In this document: piece by piece, positions 1 to 9,721 of the stretch
How the letters are laid out: every line of letters begins with the position of its first letter
Numbering within the stretch: the first letter of the stretch is position 1
Origin: Aminobacterium mobile DSM 12262
Lineage (GTDB): Bacteria > Synergistota > Synergistia > Synergistales > Aminobacteriaceae
Direction: 5' to 3'
DNA: 64,000 nucleotides
Assembly: GCF_000526395.1 (NCBI RefSeq)
Contig: NZ_JAFZ01000001.1
Coordinates: 1,054,001-1,118,000, forward strand
Made by a program: the position numbers and the translations under genes
Notes under the pieces: generated by a model
The model's database searches: none
Seen by the model: the letters and a program-made list of their open reading frames with translations, nothing else
What the model was told of the DNA's origin: nothing

Positions 1-1682
1 ACTCCCTTGATCTGGAGCGAGAACGCGGCATTACTATAAAACTGGTCCCGGTACGTATGAACTATCGCGCGTTAGATGGCCAGGAGTATGTTTTAAATCT
101 CATTGATACTCCCGGACATGTAGACTTTACATATGAAGTTTCTCGTTCAATTGCTTCCTGTGAGGGAGCTCTTTTGGTTGTAGATGCCTCTCAAGGTGTG
201 GAAGCACAGACGGTGGCTAATGCCTACATGGCTGTAGATCATAATCTCGAGATCATTCCTGTAATAAACAAGATAGATCTTCCATCGGCTCATCCAGAAA
301 CAGTGAAAGGCGAAATAGAAGAGGTAGTGGGCATTGATGCTGAAGATGCTATCCTGGCCAGTGCGAAAGAAGGAATTGGCATTCAGGATATTCTTGAACG
401 GATAGTAGCATTAGTTCCAGCTCCCACTGGGGATGTAGATGGGGTTCTTCAAGCCCTGATTTTCGACTCTGTTTACGATAACTATCGTGGGGTCATTTGT
501 TACGTTCGAGTGATGAACGGTACGCTGGAAGCCGGGCAGATGGTGAAGTTTATGGCTACGGGGTCTATGTATCAAATAGAGGAAGTTGGGGTATTCAAAC
601 CACTTCTTGAGCCTGTAGAGAGTCTTTCTGCTGGAGAGGTAGGTTACGTAGTTGCTAATATAAAAACAGTAGCAGAAGCCCATGTAGGAGATACAATTAC
701 AGATGGGAATAATCCATGTGCAATGGCTCTCCCAGGGTATAAAAAAGTTAAACCTGTTGTTTTTTGCGGTTTCTATCCGGTAGAGCGAGACGATTATCCT
801 CAGCTTCGAGATGCGCTGGAAAAATTAACCCTCAACGATTCTTCAATTACCTTCGATCCAGAAACCTCTGTCGCATTGGGGTTCGGGTTTCGGTGCGGAT
901 TCCTGGGCCTTTTGCATATGGATGTAGCCAAGGAACGGCTGCGCAGAGAATTTGGAGTGGAACTCGTCGCTACAGCTCCCAACGTTGTCTATGAGATTAC
1001 GCCCCAAAAAGGAGAGCCAATAGAAGCCCATCGTCCCTCGGATTTCCCGGATGTTTCTGAGATAGAAGAGGTGAGAGAGCCTATCATTCGCTTAACGAGC
1101 TTTCTTCCTTCAGAATATGTTGGGAAAGTTATGCAGCTCTGCCAAGATAAGCGAGGTACCTTTATCTCTATGGACTATCTCTCTCCAGAGCGGGTACGGT
1201 TAGTGTACGATCTGCCTCTGGCTGAATTTATTCTTGATTTTCATGACAAGCTCAAATCTCAGACTCGTGGGTTCGCCTCGCTGGATTATGAATATCGTGG
1301 TTTTAAAGCAGCTGACTTGGTGAGGGTAGATGTGTTGATCAACAACGAAGCGGCAGATGCCTTCTCTTTTATATGTCATAAGGATGCAGCCTATCATCGA
1401 GGGCAGGCAGTGGTTCGAAAGCTTAAGGAGCTCATTCCACGTCAACTTTTTGAGATCCCCATCCAGGCGTCCATAGGCAGGAGAGTCATTGTTCGTCAAA
1501 ACGTAAAAGCCCTTCGTAAAGACGTGTTGGCCAAGTGCTACGGAGGAGATATTTCCCGAAAGAGGAAATTACTTGAGAAGCAGAAGGAAGGAAAAAAGAA
1601 GATGAAGCAGATAGGAAGAGTATCCATTCCTCAAGAGGCATTTCTAGCCTTCCTTAAAGTGGATGAGGAGGATGAACAATAA
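1..1682 (+). CDS. lepA: Elongation factor 4 (LepA), 5' end missing
   Basis: Ribosomal back-translocase/assembly GTPase of the EF-G family, cytosolic, acting on 70S ribosomes. The reading frame is already open at base 3, with the switch I sequence [10 protein letters not shown] just after the edge, so the P-loop and start codon lie outside the window. About 560 residues are visible. DTPGHVDF (G3), NKID (G4) and a SAKEG motif (G5) follow, then the EF-G-like domains and the lysine-rich LepA C-terminal domain ([22 protein letters not shown]). The internal ATG at 57 is not the start. hemW follows 11 bases downstream, a pairing seen in many bacteria. Identification is certain; only the N-terminus is lacking. 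Confidence 0.97.
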   Translation, partial: SLDLERERGITIKLVPVRMNYRALDGQEYVLNLIDTPGHVDFTYEVSRSIASCEGALLVVDASQGVEAQTVANAYMAVDHNLEIIPVINKIDLPSAHPETVKGEIEEVVGIDAEDAILASAKEGIGIQDILERIVALVPAPTGDVDGVLQALIFDSVYDNYRGVICYVRVMNGTLEAGQMVKFMATGSMYQIEEVGVFKPLLEPVESLSAGEVGYVVANIKTVAEAHVGDTITDGNNPCAMALPGYKKVKPVVFCGFYPVERDDYPQLRDALEKLTLNDSSITFDPETSVALGFGFRCGFLGLLHMDVAKERLRREFGVELVATAPNVVYEITPQKGEPIEAHRPSDFPDVSEIEEVREPIIRLTSFLPSEYVGKVMQLCQDKRGTFISMDYLSPERVRLVYDLPLAEFILDFHDKLKSQTRGFASLDYEYRGFKAADLVRVDVLINNEAADAFSFICHKDAAYHRGQAVVRKLKELIPRQLFEIPIQASIGRRVIVRQNVKALRKDVLAKCYGGDISRKRKLLEKQKEGKKKMKQIGRVSIPQEAFLAFLKVDEEDEQ

Positions 1683-1693
1683 CATCTTTATCT

Positions 1694-2791
1694 GTGTATG
1701 TGCACGTGCCTTTCTGTGTACGGAAGTGCCCTTATTGCGCATTTTATAGTATATGGGGCAACGAAGGAGAGAAAGAAGATTTTATAAGTGCTCTTGACGT
1801 AGAGTTACGAGGGTGGCAAGAGAAGCTGGGGGGCCCCCTGAACGTATCGACACTTTATATTGGTGGTGGAACCCCTACGCTTTTATCTTCGAAGCAGTGG
1901 GAGCGTCTTATTGAGATATTGAAGAAACATATCGTTTTCTCCCCAGATGTGGAAATTTCCGTGGAAGGGAACCCAGATTCTTTAACGGGAGAACATTGCT
2001 ACATATGGAGAGAGTGGGGAGTGAAACGGGTAAGTCTTGGTGTCCAGAGTCTCCATGACGATGAGCTACGTTGGCTGGGGAGACCCCATTCGGCCTTGCA
2101 GGCTTTGCGCGCCTTAGACCTTTTACAAGAAAAAGGTTTTGATGTAAGCGCCGATCTGATGTTTGGACTAGCAAATCAGACGTTGAGAAAGTGGCATGAG
2201 TCTCTTTCTTGCCTTGTCCATTTGGAGATACCTCATCTCTCTATTTATCAGTTGTCCATTGAGGAAGGATCCCTCTGGGGGCGGACTCCTCCAACAGGTG
2301 TTCAGAATGGGTATGTTCACTATCGATGGGCTCAGTGGTATCTTGAACAGAAGGGGCTTCTTCAGTATGAGATAGCGAGTTTCGCTAGAAAGGGGAAAGA
2401 GTGTCGTCATAACCAAGCCTATTGGTTCGAGCGAGATGTATTGCCTCTTGGGCCTTCTGCATGGGGATATTTTCGAGGGACTCGTTTTTGGAACGTGAGA
2501 ACGCTAGAGGAATATTTGAAACGCATATCATCTGGCATCTCTCCCTTAGCAGGAGAAGAACGCTTGAGGAGGGAGAAGCGGGGAAGAGAGGCAGCTGTTT
2601 TGGCATTGCGAACCCGTTATGGAATCCATCTACCGTCTTTTTGCGAGGAATATGGAGAGGTGTTACTCCAGGATATTTTAAATAATTTGGAAAATGTGCC
2701 ACCAGAATGTCTTGCTTTCAGCGGCGAAACATTGGCACTCTCCCAAAAGGGAATGCGAGTTGCTAACTCTATATGGTCTCTCATCATATAA
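1694..2791 (+). CDS. hemW: HemW-like radical SAM protein (heme chaperone)
   Basis: Radical S-adenosylmethionine protein related to oxygen-independent coproporphyrinogen III oxidase; HemW members bind heme and are thought to deliver it to target proteins. The 365-residue product begins MYVHVPFC and has the CxxxCxYC cluster motif (CVRKCPYC), then YIGGGTPTLL and the family sequences GVQS and DLMFGL. The only normal start in frame is GTG at 1694. The best ribosome-binding site (AGGAGG around 1666-1671) lies over 20 bases upstream, ideal instead for an ATA codon at 1679 that would give [13 protein letters not shown], closer to typical HemW N-termini. Downstream of lepA and probably cotranscribed with it. 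Confidence 0.9.
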   Translation: MYVHVPFCVRKCPYCAFYSIWGNEGEKEDFISALDVELRGWQEKLGGPLNVSTLYIGGGTPTLLSSKQWERLIEILKKHIVFSPDVEISVEGNPDSLTGEHCYIWREWGVKRVSLGVQSLHDDELRWLGRPHSALQALRALDLLQEKGFDVSADLMFGLANQTLRKWHESLSCLVHLEIPHLSIYQLSIEEGSLWGRTPPTGVQNGYVHYRWAQWYLEQKGLLQYEIASFARKGKECRHNQAYWFERDVLPLGPSAWGYFRGTRFWNVRTLEEYLKRISSGISPLAGEERLRREKRGREAAVLALRTRYGIHLPSFCEEYGEVLLQDILNNLENVPPECLAFSGETLALSQKGMRVANSIWSLII

Positions 2792-2810
2792 AGAGTGAGG
2801 AAGTGAGGGA

Positions 2811-3395
2811 ATGTATTGGCTTTTAAAAACCTATTCTGGCGATGAAAATTTTTTTGAACATATCCTTTTGCGCATTCCTCGTTTTTATTTTCAAGAATCC
2901 CTGTACCCTCAAAGTTATGGAGTTCGGGTAAGCGAGAACCTTCAAGGTGCCCTTAGCTATATGGCGAGGGAGGAAGCTACGCTGTTTTTCCCTCTTCATA
3001 CGATGGTTCGTATTTATGCTGCAGGGCAGAATAACGAAACCTTTGTTATGTTTGTAGGGCAGGAAGTGGACAAATTGGGGGTATGGTTGGAGAAAGAGAA
3101 AAAAGTCCAGGATAGCGCTATGAGTCTGGGAATATCGTCTGATATCCCTGATATGGAATGGACTATTTTGGGGATCACATTCCCTAGATGGATTGTTTTG
3201 TTCGACGAAGGGGTTGCTATGGCGTGTCGCGATGAACTTGACGATAACATTGGGGCAATTTATGTTCCAGTTCCTGAAGACCTTTTAGATGAAATAAAGC
3301 CAGAGAAGGGAACGGAAGAAGTGGCATCATTTTTAATGAATGCCGTCTTTAGTTCTCTTCCGTTCCGGAACCTCGTCGATTTTATATCGAAATAA
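2811..3395 (+). CDS. Conserved-context protein of unknown function
   Basis: A 194-residue protein that I do not recognise. It begins 19 bases after hemW, behind a purine-rich ribosome-binding site (GAGGAAGTGAGGGA), so it is probably the last gene of the lepA-hemW unit. There is no signal peptide or membrane segment. It has aromatic-rich N-terminal sequence (YWLLKTYSGDENFFEHILLRIPRFYF) in two short blocks and a central acidic/hydrophobic part (MEWTILGITFPRWIVLFDEG), and it looks like a globular cytosolic protein. Its last 14 bases overlap the 3' end of the oppositely transcribed yedF. A role in selenium metabolism is only suggested by position. Confidence 0.75.
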   Translation: MYWLLKTYSGDENFFEHILLRIPRFYFQESLYPQSYGVRVSENLQGALSYMAREEATLFFPLHTMVRIYAAGQNNETFVMFVGQEVDKLGVWLEKEKKVQDSAMSLGISSDIPDMEWTILGITFPRWIVLFDEGVAMACRDELDDNIGAIYVPVPEDLLDEIKPEKGTEEVASFLMNAVFSSLPFRNLVDFISK

Positions 3396-3990
3396 CTTTT
3401 GTTGCCTTGAGCAATGTATCAGTAATTTCAAACATGTTAGAAATAGTTCCCACTCCAACTTGCTCGGTTACTCCAAAGTGATTTGTGCATGTTCCACACA
3501 CGAGAATAGTTGTCCCCTTCTCCGTCATTTCTAGAAGATGGTCGCACGTAGATGTCCCTTTCAATGCGAGGAGTACACCCTCGTTCATAAAGGCTATAAA
3601 ACGGGGAGGGCAGTCCATTTGAGCCAAAGTGCCGAGGAACCCTTTAATGAGGACTTCTCCCAATTCTTTGTCGTGACCTCCGAGAATGTTTCTTGTAATA
3701 AATATAGCCACTTCTTCTTTGTTCCCTTTTGAAGGGTAAGAAGGGGCAGATTTCTCTTGGGGTCGAGCATGAGTGTTTTCTCCCGCAAGAGCTTCAATGA
3801 CAATAGTGTCCCCCTCCCTATGAGGGGATACGGAAAAGCCTTCTTTGGTCAAGAACCGTTGAACATTGGAAGCCGCTACGTCATTGTCTACTAAGACGGA
3901 AAGTTCTTTTTCTCCTTTTTCAACTGCGGCTTTGGTCATTATAACCGGCTGTGGGCATGCTTTCCCCCGAGCGTCAATTTCAGTTTTCAT
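3382..3990 (-). CDS. yedF: YedF-type selenium metabolism protein (TusA + DsrE domains)
   Basis: A 202-residue fusion of an N-terminal TusA-like domain (MKTEIDARGKACPQPV, with the conserved CPQP cysteine near residue 12) and a C-terminal DsrE/DsrF-like domain (IFITRNILGGHDKELGEVLIKGF, FMNEGVLLALKG, then a CGTC motif). This architecture is the sulfurtransferase-like YedF family that co-occurs with selenium-using genomes; a role in handling or sensing selenium or sulfane sulfur is inferred by family. An ATG at 3996 also exists, but the GGAGG site is only 2 bases from it and 8 bases from the ATG at 3990, so 3990 is preferred. It is divergent from selA-selB, which supports a selenium role. Confidence 0.85.
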   Translation of the reverse strand: MKTEIDARGKACPQPVIMTKAAVEKGEKELSVLVDNDVAASNVQRFLTKEGFSVSPHREGDTIVIEALAGENTHARPQEKSAPSYPSKGNKEEVAIFITRNILGGHDKELGEVLIKGFLGTLAQMDCPPRFIAFMNEGVLLALKGTSTCDHLLEMTEKGTTILVCGTCTNHFGVTEQVGVGTISNMFEITDTLLKATKVISI

Positions 3991-3996
3991 TATCAT

Positions 3997-4268
3997 ATCC
4001 TCCGATCTCTATTTTAAGAAATATAACAGGTCTGTATATCTGCCTGTCTTGCGAGTACAATGATAAAGACTCGTAATTTATAATACCCTTGTTTGGGAAT
4101 AACAATTATAAATGTATCTCATCCCTCTCTCTTTTTCCAGCACTTCTTCATAGAAAGGTGTTGTGAGGAGCTCGAAATGTTGGATTTGATTGAGACGGTG
4201 ACGCCGGGCACATTTTCATAGGAAGGTGCTATGGGAAGGGATGAGGCACAGGAAGGCAGGGAGTGCAT
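3997..4268 (+). other. yedF-selA intergenic region with possible leader peptides
   Basis: 272 bases between two divergent selenium genes. A TATAAT lies at 4079-4084 (+ strand) without a good -35. A short ORF at 4177-4221 (MLDLIETVTPGTFS) has a GAGGAG site 6 bases before its ATG. A second short ORF at 4231-4296 (21 codons) overlaps the selA start out of frame. A 19-base imperfect direct repeat (TTCATAGAAAGGTGTTGTG at 4147 and TTCATAGGAAGGTGCTATG at 4215, 3 mismatches) precedes each of them. No tRNA-Sec was found here on either strand. Function is unproven. Confidence 0.4.
4020..4028 (-). promoter_or_regulatory. Candidate extended -10 promoter for yedF
   Basis: On the - strand the sequence reads TGTTATATT, an extended -10 (TGn plus TATATT, 5 of 6 to consensus), about 20 bases ahead of the yedF ribosome-binding site. 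No good -35 is seen. Inference from sequence only. Confidence 0.4.
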
Positions 4269-5675
4269 ATGGACGCAAAGAAAAATGAAATCTTAAAAAA
4301 ACTTCCCGCTATGGACGGGTTGTTAAACCAACCCTGGGTTTTCTTATACGAAAGACAGCTTGGCAGGGAAATGGTAAAAGGTGTTTTCTCACAGATTCTT
4401 TCAGAAGTCCGAAAAGCAGTGTTAGAAGACGTGCCAGTAGACGCTTCTCTAGAAGGAGTGAACACGAAAGCTGAGGCCATTTTACAGAGACGAACCACGC
4501 CAGGCCTGCAAGCTGTAGTGAATGCTACTGGGGTGGTTGTTCATACTAATCTGGGCCGTTCCTGTCTTCCCCAGGAAGCGGTAGAGGCTGTAAGTCACGT
4601 TGCAGCTCGGTACAATACACTTGAGTTTAACTTGCTAGAGGGGAAACGAGGACAGCGGAATGCTCACGTAGAGTGGCTGCTTTGCCAAGTAACAGGGGCT
4701 GAGGCTGCCATTGTCGTTAACAATAACGCAGGTGCCGTTCTTTTATGTCTTGCTGCGCTGGCTCGGGAAAAAGAAGTGATTGTCTCTCGGGGGGAGTTGG
4801 TAGAAATAGGGGGCTCTTTCAGAATACCGGATATTATGGCTTTCTCAGGAGCCCGTCTTGTAGAGGTAGGAGCGACAAATAGGACGCACCTTCGTGACTA
4901 CCATCGAGGCCTTTCTGATAATACCGCCATGGTTCTGAAAGTTCACCCATCCAATTTTAAGATAGAGGGTTTTACCGCCATAGTCGATAGAGAAGAATTG
5001 AGCTGTTTTGCAAAAGAAAATGGCCTCATTTTCATGGAAGATTTGGGGAGTGGTGTTCTTGTGGATCTCTCTCCTTGGGGGTTGGTGGGAGAGCCTACTG
5101 TTCGAGATTGTATTAAGGCGGGAGTAGACCTTGTAACTTTTTCCGGCGATAAGATGTTAGGTGGCCCTCAAATCGGAGCTATTGTAGGGAAAAAAGAGCT
5201 TGTGGATACATTGCGAACGTACCCCCTTCTACGAGCATTGCGCGTAGATAAAATGACATTGGCAGCCTTTGAAGTTATTCTCAGAATGTACCTTCAGGAT
5301 CGGTGGCAAGAGGTTCCCACATTAAAGATGCTTACGTTGGAGTTGGAAACTTTAAAAAAGAGAGCTCGGCGTCTTAGGGGCATGCTGAAAAGAAGATTCC
5401 CGCATATAATTGCGACGGTGGTGGAAACCCAAGATGCAGTAGGTGGCGGAGCTTTCCCAACCACAATCATAAAAGGCTATGGGGTGGCGTTGCAGATCCC
5501 TGCATTAGGTAGTGCTGGAAGCCTCCAAGCCCTTTTGCGTAATGCAGCCATGCCAGTGGTGGCAGGAGCGTCAGAGGATTGTTTGATACTTCATTGCCGT
5601 ACATTAATGGAGGGCGATGAGAGTCGGATCGTGGAATCTCTCTCTTCTATTGGGGAGGTGGGAATTTGTGAATAA
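4269..5675 (+). CDS. selA: L-seryl-tRNA(Sec) selenium transferase
   Basis: Pyridoxal-phosphate enzyme converting seryl-tRNA(Sec) to selenocysteinyl-tRNA(Sec) with selenophosphate from SelD. 468 residues, the usual length. The PLP-binding lysine lies in [17 protein letters not shown], at residue 295 when counted from the ATG at 4269, the same number as in E. coli SelA. GTG at 4263 is in frame, but the GGGAG site (4258-4262) is 6 bases from the ATG at 4269, so the ATG is preferred. selB overlaps its 3' end by 8 bases, giving the classical selA-selB pair. With SelD (48.5 kb) and SelB it shows that the organism makes selenoproteins. Confidence 0.96.
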   Translation: MDAKKNEILKKLPAMDGLLNQPWVFLYERQLGREMVKGVFSQILSEVRKAVLEDVPVDASLEGVNTKAEAILQRRTTPGLQAVVNATGVVVHTNLGRSCLPQEAVEAVSHVAARYNTLEFNLLEGKRGQRNAHVEWLLCQVTGAEAAIVVNNNAGAVLLCLAALAREKEVIVSRGELVEIGGSFRIPDIMAFSGARLVEVGATNRTHLRDYHRGLSDNTAMVLKVHPSNFKIEGFTAIVDREELSCFAKENGLIFMEDLGSGVLVDLSPWGLVGEPTVRDCIKAGVDLVTFSGDKMLGGPQIGAIVGKKELVDTLRTYPLLRALRVDKMTLAAFEVILRMYLQDRWQEVPTLKMLTLELETLKKRARRLRGMLKRRFPHIIATVVETQDAVGGGAFPTTIIKGYGVALQIPALGSAGSLQALLRNAAMPVVAGASEDCLILHCRTLMEGDESRIVESLSSIGEVGICE

Positions 5676-7608
5676 CCGCGAAATTTCTTTAGTTTTGGGC
5701 ACGGCAGGACACATTGACCATGGAAAAACTACCCTTGTTAAAGCTCTTACAGGGGTGGATTGTGATCGGCTCAATGATGAGAAAAAACGAGGTATTACAA
5801 TTGAGCTGGGTTTTGCTCCCCTTAAACTTTCAGATGGGCGTATTGTAAGTTTGGTGGATGTACCAGGTCATGAAAAATTTATTCGACAGATGGTGGCAGG
5901 AGCTTCTGGTGTAGATGCTGTTATGCTTGTTGTTGCTGCAGATGAAGGCGTTATGCCGCAGACGAGAGAGCATCTTGCCATTCTTAACTTGCTTGGTGTC
6001 TCAGATGGTCTTATTGCCATCTCTAAAGCGGATTTAGTAGATGAAGAGCTATTAGATCTTGCTATAGAGGATGTGGCAGACTTTGTACGAGGGACGTTCT
6101 TGGAAGGAAAGGCTATAGTACCAGTTTCTTCCGTGACGGGAAAGAATATCCCTAAGCTTATGGAAGAGTTGAGTGCTCTTGTGGATAGAGTGAAAGTCAG
6201 AACTCGCCAAGGCCCTTTCTTTATGCCTATCGACAGATCTTTCCCTATCTCTGGTTTTGGAACCGTTGTAACGGGAACGGCCTACCGAGGTCAGATTTCT
6301 CCGGGGATGGATGTGTCTATTTTGCCATTGAACCGAGACGTTCGAGTTCGAAGTGTGCAGGTTCATGGGAGCTCCGTAGATGTGGCCTGGGCCGGACAAC
6401 GAGTGGCCATTAGCCTGTCGGGTGTATCTCTTGAAGAGTTGAGCAGAGGGGATATTGTTTGCGCCAAAGAAATATTCCGCCCCACTCGATGTTGTGATGT
6501 GGAGCTTTCTCTTTTATCGTCATCGCCGGAACCTCTCTCCCATTGGCAGCGGGTAAGGCTTCATGTAGGTACAGCAGATGTGCTTGCCAGGGTATCTCTT
6601 TTTGACAAGACAAAACTTTTGCCTGGAGAAAAAACGGTAGCGCAGCTCGTAATGGAAGAAGATATTGTAGCTTCCATAGATCAACGATTTGTTATCAGGT
6701 TTTACAGTCCCCTTGTCACTATTGGTGGAGGCAAAATACTGTCTCCCTATGGGCACAAGCCGAAAGGGAAAGGCGCCAAGGAAGATTATATGGATGGCCT
6801 TAACCATTTCTTGGAAGCTGAGGATTCTGAGAAAAGATTGGAAATTCAAGTTCATTCACACGGAATCCTTAAAAAAAGTGATGGAGTGCTTGCCCTTCAG
6901 GAATTACCGGAAGATTTGGATAAACTGGCCCAAAGTTTGGAAAAAAGAAAAAAAATAGTTATTCTTTCAGCTGGGGCCGATTATTATGTCTCGTGGAGCG
7001 AGTACAGTGATCTATTAGAGAGGACAGTATCATTCTTGCACTCCTTCCATAAAGAGCGTCCTCATCAGGAAGGAGCCATTATAGATGACTTGTTGACCGG
7101 GCCTTTGAAAACTGTAGAGCGCAGATTGGCTCGTACCTTTCTTGATCACTTGCAAGCTGATGGCGTGTTAGTGATAGCAAACAAGAATGTAGTAAGGCTT
7201 CCAGATTTCGCACCTCAAGATGATTCTGCTTTTTTTAAGGATCTGGATCGTTTCAATGCCTTTTGTGACGAAAAAGAGTTTCAGCTCCCAATGATAGAAG
7301 AAGTTCAGGAAGGGCTAGGTATGAAGGAGAAAGATTTTTCTCGTTTTCTCAAGGATATACGGGAGCGAGGAGAGGCATCTCTTGTGGGAGGGAAATATGT
7401 ACTGTCACAGCGGGTAGAGAACAAGCTTCTTCATATCCTTAAGGAAATAAAAGATAACATGACGATAGGCACGGTACGTGACATTACGGGGAGCAGTCGT
7501 AAGTATATACTTCCTCTTTTGGAATATATGGATGCTAAGGGCTTTACTCGCCGAGTTGGAGAGAAAAGAATTCTACTCTTGCAGCGCTTAGAGAAAAAAA
7601 GTCAATGA
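5668..7608 (+). CDS. selB: Selenocysteine-specific elongation factor SelB
   Basis: EF-Tu-like GTPase that brings Sec-tRNA(Sec) to the ribosome at UGA codons marked by a SECIS hairpin. 646 residues from the GTG at 5668, which overlaps the selA stop and is preceded by GGGGAGGTG. G1 is [13 protein letters not shown], switch [11 protein letters not shown]3 DVPGHEKF, G4 SKAD. Domains II-III follow (about residues 175-345). The C-terminal half carries the winged-helix repeats that bind SECIS RNA (for example [20 protein letters not shown] and the last helix-turn-helix [19 protein letters not shown]). A longer in-frame ORF starting at 5617 inside selA is unlikely. Translationally coupled to selA. 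Confidence 0.96.
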   Translation: MNNREISLVLGTAGHIDHGKTTLVKALTGVDCDRLNDEKKRGITIELGFAPLKLSDGRIVSLVDVPGHEKFIRQMVAGASGVDAVMLVVAADEGVMPQTREHLAILNLLGVSDGLIAISKADLVDEELLDLAIEDVADFVRGTFLEGKAIVPVSSVTGKNIPKLMEELSALVDRVKVRTRQGPFFMPIDRSFPISGFGTVVTGTAYRGQISPGMDVSILPLNRDVRVRSVQVHGSSVDVAWAGQRVAISLSGVSLEELSRGDIVCAKEIFRPTRCCDVELSLLSSSPEPLSHWQRVRLHVGTADVLARVSLFDKTKLLPGEKTVAQLVMEEDIVASIDQRFVIRFYSPLVTIGGGKILSPYGHKPKGKGAKEDYMDGLNHFLEAEDSEKRLEIQVHSHGILKKSDGVLALQELPEDLDKLAQSLEKRKKIVILSAGADYYVSWSEYSDLLERTVSFLHSFHKERPHQEGAIIDDLLTGPLKTVERRLARTFLDHLQADGVLVIANKNVVRLPDFAPQDDSAFFKDLDRFNAFCDEKEFQLPMIEEVQEGLGMKEKDFSRFLKDIRERGEASLVGGKYVLSQRVENKLLHILKEIKDNMTIGTVRDITGSSRKYILPLLEYMDAKGFTRRVGEKRILLLQRLEKKSQ

Positions 7609-7643
7609 TAAGGTAACAATTTAGCAAGGTTCTAGCCTCATAG

Positions 7644-7673
7644 TTTGTGTTTTATGCGATTTTGTGTTATAAT
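7644..7673 (+). promoter_or_regulatory. Promoter of veg (extended -10)
   Basis: TGTTATAAT gives a perfect TATAAT at 7668-7673 with an upstream TGn extension. The -35 (TTTGTG/TTGTGT at 7644-7650) is weak. The position is 30 bases ahead of the veg ATG and downstream of selB, so veg has its own start site. Confidence 0.6.
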
Positions 7674-7704
7674 TCATAAAACTTAATATTAGGGGTGACC
7701 CTGG

Positions 7705-7947
7705 ATGGCTGGAAACCTTGCCTCAATTCGGGAGAAAGTAGCATTGTACAAGGGTCTACGTGTGAAATACCGGACATCCAAAGGACGTCGCAAAGTAGAG
7801 GAAAAACAAGGGATTGTCCTTGAGACTTATCCGAATCTCTTTACTTTATATGTGGAGTCGCAGGATAGCAAAGTCTCCTTTAGTTATGCAGAGCTTTTGA
7901 CAAAAGAAGTAGAGCTCGTGCCATTGTCCGGAAACCATAATAAATAG
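7705..7947 (+). CDS. veg: Veg family protein
   Basis: An 80-residue protein of the small Veg/DUF1021 family, known in Bacillus subtilis as a highly expressed gene linked to biofilm matrix expression and spore outgrowth; the biochemical role is not settled. Family sequence: a basic start (LASIREKVALYKGLRVKYRTSKGRRKVEE), then QGIVLETYPNLFTLYVE, and the SFSYAELLTKEVEL tail. ATG at 7705 follows AGGGGTGA. It has its own extended -10 promoter and a strong terminator, so it is monocistronic. In B. subtilis veg precedes ispE and purR in the same way, which supports the call. Confidence 0.92.
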   Translation: MAGNLASIREKVALYKGLRVKYRTSKGRRKVEEKQGIVLETYPNLFTLYVESQDSKVSFSYAELLTKEVELVPLSGNHNK

Positions 7948-7965
7948 CCTTGTAATGCAGCTTTG

Positions 7966-7997
7966 AATGCCCTGGCGTACGAAACGCCAGGGCATTT
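7966..7997 (+). terminator. Rho-independent-like terminator after veg
   Basis: A 13-bp perfect stem (AATGCCCTGGCGT at 7966-7978 with ACGCCAGGGCATT at 7984-7996) and a 5-base loop. The following T tract is short (TTT), so read-through into ispE is possible. Confidence 0.65.
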
Positions 7998-8039
7998 CGT
8001 ATGTATGTCGAGGCAATATACATAGAGGAGGGTAGGGCT

Positions 8040-8912
8040 TTGGTAACATATTCCGTGCAATCAGACGCGAAAATAAATCTGACCCTTCGAATAACAGGGG
8101 TTCTGCCGAGTGGGTATCATTCGTTGGTCTCTCTGTTTTTACGTCTTCCATCGGCTGAGTTATTGACAATTTCAACTCTGGAAGAAGATAATGTTAAGGA
8201 TATTGTAACGACTCGAAATATGCAGATAGAAGGGGAAAATATTTTAGAAAAGGCTCTTCGTGTCTTGCGAAGAGAAAAAATGTGTCTATCCCCTTTCAAA
8301 ATTGAAGTGAAAAAAAACCTTCCTCCAGGAACTGGCTTAGGGGGAGGAAGTGGGAATGCGGCGGCATTTCTTTCTTGGGTCGAGAAGTATTATGGTATAA
8401 AAATATCTACAGGTTTGGCCTCTCAGATAGGAGCAGATGTTCCGTTCCTTCTAAGCGCTTCTTCTCTTGCTCTTGTTCAGGGGATAGGAGATCAATGTAC
8501 ACTTTGGCCGGCGTTGCCTTCTTTTCTGGTTGTTACAGCCATACCTAAATGGAGAGTGGCTACGGCGGAAGCATATGCAGGGCTAGATTCCTTTTATGAA
8601 AAACAGGGGGGATTCCCTCTTAATACCTCAGAGTGTCTGGATGAAATTCACGGCATATATGAGAAACTTGCACAAAAGAAGAGAGTGGGGTTCCTGCCCA
8701 ATGATTTCTCTCCATGGCTATTAAAACGGCACCCTGAGTATGAAGATTTTTTTAGGTTTAGCGAGGAACAGAAAGCGTTAGCTTATGGCTTTTCAGGGAG
8801 TGGAAGTAGTGTTTTCGCTCTTTTTGATCCAGTAAAATTGCAAGTACGGCTTTCCCGATTTGAAAATTTTAATTGGGTTGAACAAATTCTATTATGGAGT
8901 GATGATCGTTGA
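8040..8912 (+). CDS. ispE: 4-diphosphocytidyl-2-C-methyl-D-erythritol kinase
   Basis: GHMP kinase of the non-mevalonate isoprenoid pathway, phosphorylating CDP-methylerythritol at the 2-position. The N-terminal AKINLTLRITGVLPSGYHSL and the ATP-binding glycine-rich loop PGTGLGGGSGNAA are diagnostic; GADVPF and the C-terminal GSGSSVFALF also fit. Start chosen as TTG at 8040 because GAGGAGGGT (8025-8033) is correctly spaced for it; an in-frame ATG at 8001 sits against the veg terminator and would add 13 unlikely residues. 290 residues, normal length. The stop overlaps the purR start by 4 bases. Confidence 0.93.
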   Translation: MVTYSVQSDAKINLTLRITGVLPSGYHSLVSLFLRLPSAELLTISTLEEDNVKDIVTTRNMQIEGENILEKALRVLRREKMCLSPFKIEVKKNLPPGTGLGGGSGNAAAFLSWVEKYYGIKISTGLASQIGADVPFLLSASSLALVQGIGDQCTLWPALPSFLVVTAIPKWRVATAEAYAGLDSFYEKQGGFPLNTSECLDEIHGIYEKLAQKKRVGFLPNDFSPWLLKRHPEYEDFFRFSEEQKALAYGFSGSGSSVFALFDPVKLQVRLSRFENFNWVEQILLWSDDR

Positions 8913-9706
8913 AAGGACAGAGAACGGAACGTCTTATTCGGACAGTATCCCGTTTTTTGGTAGCACCATCACGGCAAATTTCACTCACAGCTCTCTCTGG
9001 AGATTTTGGGGTTTCAAAAACTGTTATCAGTGATGACGTAGTTATGATTGACGCAGCTTTAACTCAGGAGGGGCTTGGTGGAATTCAAGTTGACCGGGGG
9101 CGGACTGGAGGAGCTTCTTTTGTCCCAGCCATGTCAGATGAGATGAAGAAGCAGTTTTTTGAAGAAATAGTAGCCTTACTTTCTCACGAGGATCGGATTT
9201 TACCTGGCGGTCTCATCTACTATAGCGATATTATTTTCAATCCATACTATGCTTCTCGTTTAGGGCTTGCTATGGCTACTCTTTTTCAGAATGCGAAACC
9301 AGATATTGTCATGACGTCAGAAGTGAAAGGTATCCCTCTTGGGCTCTTTACCGCATATTCTTTAGGTGTTCCATTGGCCGTTTGTCGTTTCCGCAATCGA
9401 CCTAGCGATGGATCTGCTGTGGCTGTGCATTTCCCCACTAAAACTGGAGAGGTTCGGCCTATGTACATGGGTACCAAACAACTAAAACGCGGAAGCCAGG
9501 TTCTTGTTGTGGACGATTTTATGAGGGGAGGCAGTACTGCCGCAGGAATGCTGCTCGTAGCAAAAGAGTTTGGTGCTGAAGTTTGTGGCATTGGTGTTTT
9601 TCTTGCAGCGGCAGAACCGGAAGAGAAGGCAGTGTCGAATTATACAGCCTTATTGAGGCTTAAGGGGATGGGGAAGTCTTCTCCTGAAGTGTGTATTTGG
9701 GAGTGA
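8909..9706 (+). CDS. purR: Pur operon repressor PurR (PRPP-binding)
   Basis: Firmicute-type purine repressor: an N-terminal winged helix (TERLIRTVSRFLVAPSRQISL..LSGDFGVSKTVISDD) followed by a phosphoribosyltransferase-like domain whose PRPP loop is VLVVDDFMRGGSTAAGM. In the family PRPP acts as the inducer, releasing DNA when purines are scarce. 265 residues. Starts with TTG at 8909, overlapping the ispE stop (TTGA), so translation is coupled. The veg-ispE-purR order is the same as in Bacillus. Known family targets are purine genes; purB lies in this window at 58 kb, but no PurBox was identified there. Confidence 0.92.
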   Translation: MKGQRTERLIRTVSRFLVAPSRQISLTALSGDFGVSKTVISDDVVMIDAALTQEGLGGIQVDRGRTGGASFVPAMSDEMKKQFFEEIVALLSHEDRILPGGLIYYSDIIFNPYYASRLGLAMATLFQNAKPDIVMTSEVKGIPLGLFTAYSLGVPLAVCRFRNRPSDGSAVAVHFPTKTGEVRPMYMGTKQLKRGSQVLVVDDFMRGGSTAAGMLLVAKEFGAEVCGIGVFLAAAEPEEKAVSNYTALLRLKGMGKSSPEVCIWE

Positions 9707-9721
9707 TTTTTCGCAGAGAGT

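Noticed and set aside
4112-4153. A 13-codon ORF (MYLIPLSFSSTSS) upstream of the selA leader ORF
   Set aside because: No ribosome-binding site before its ATG; likely chance.
3997-4268. Search for tRNA-Sec (selC) beside selA
   Set aside because: No 8-bp acceptor, UCA anticodon loop or T-arm sequence (GGTTCGAATCC-like) was found on either strand.
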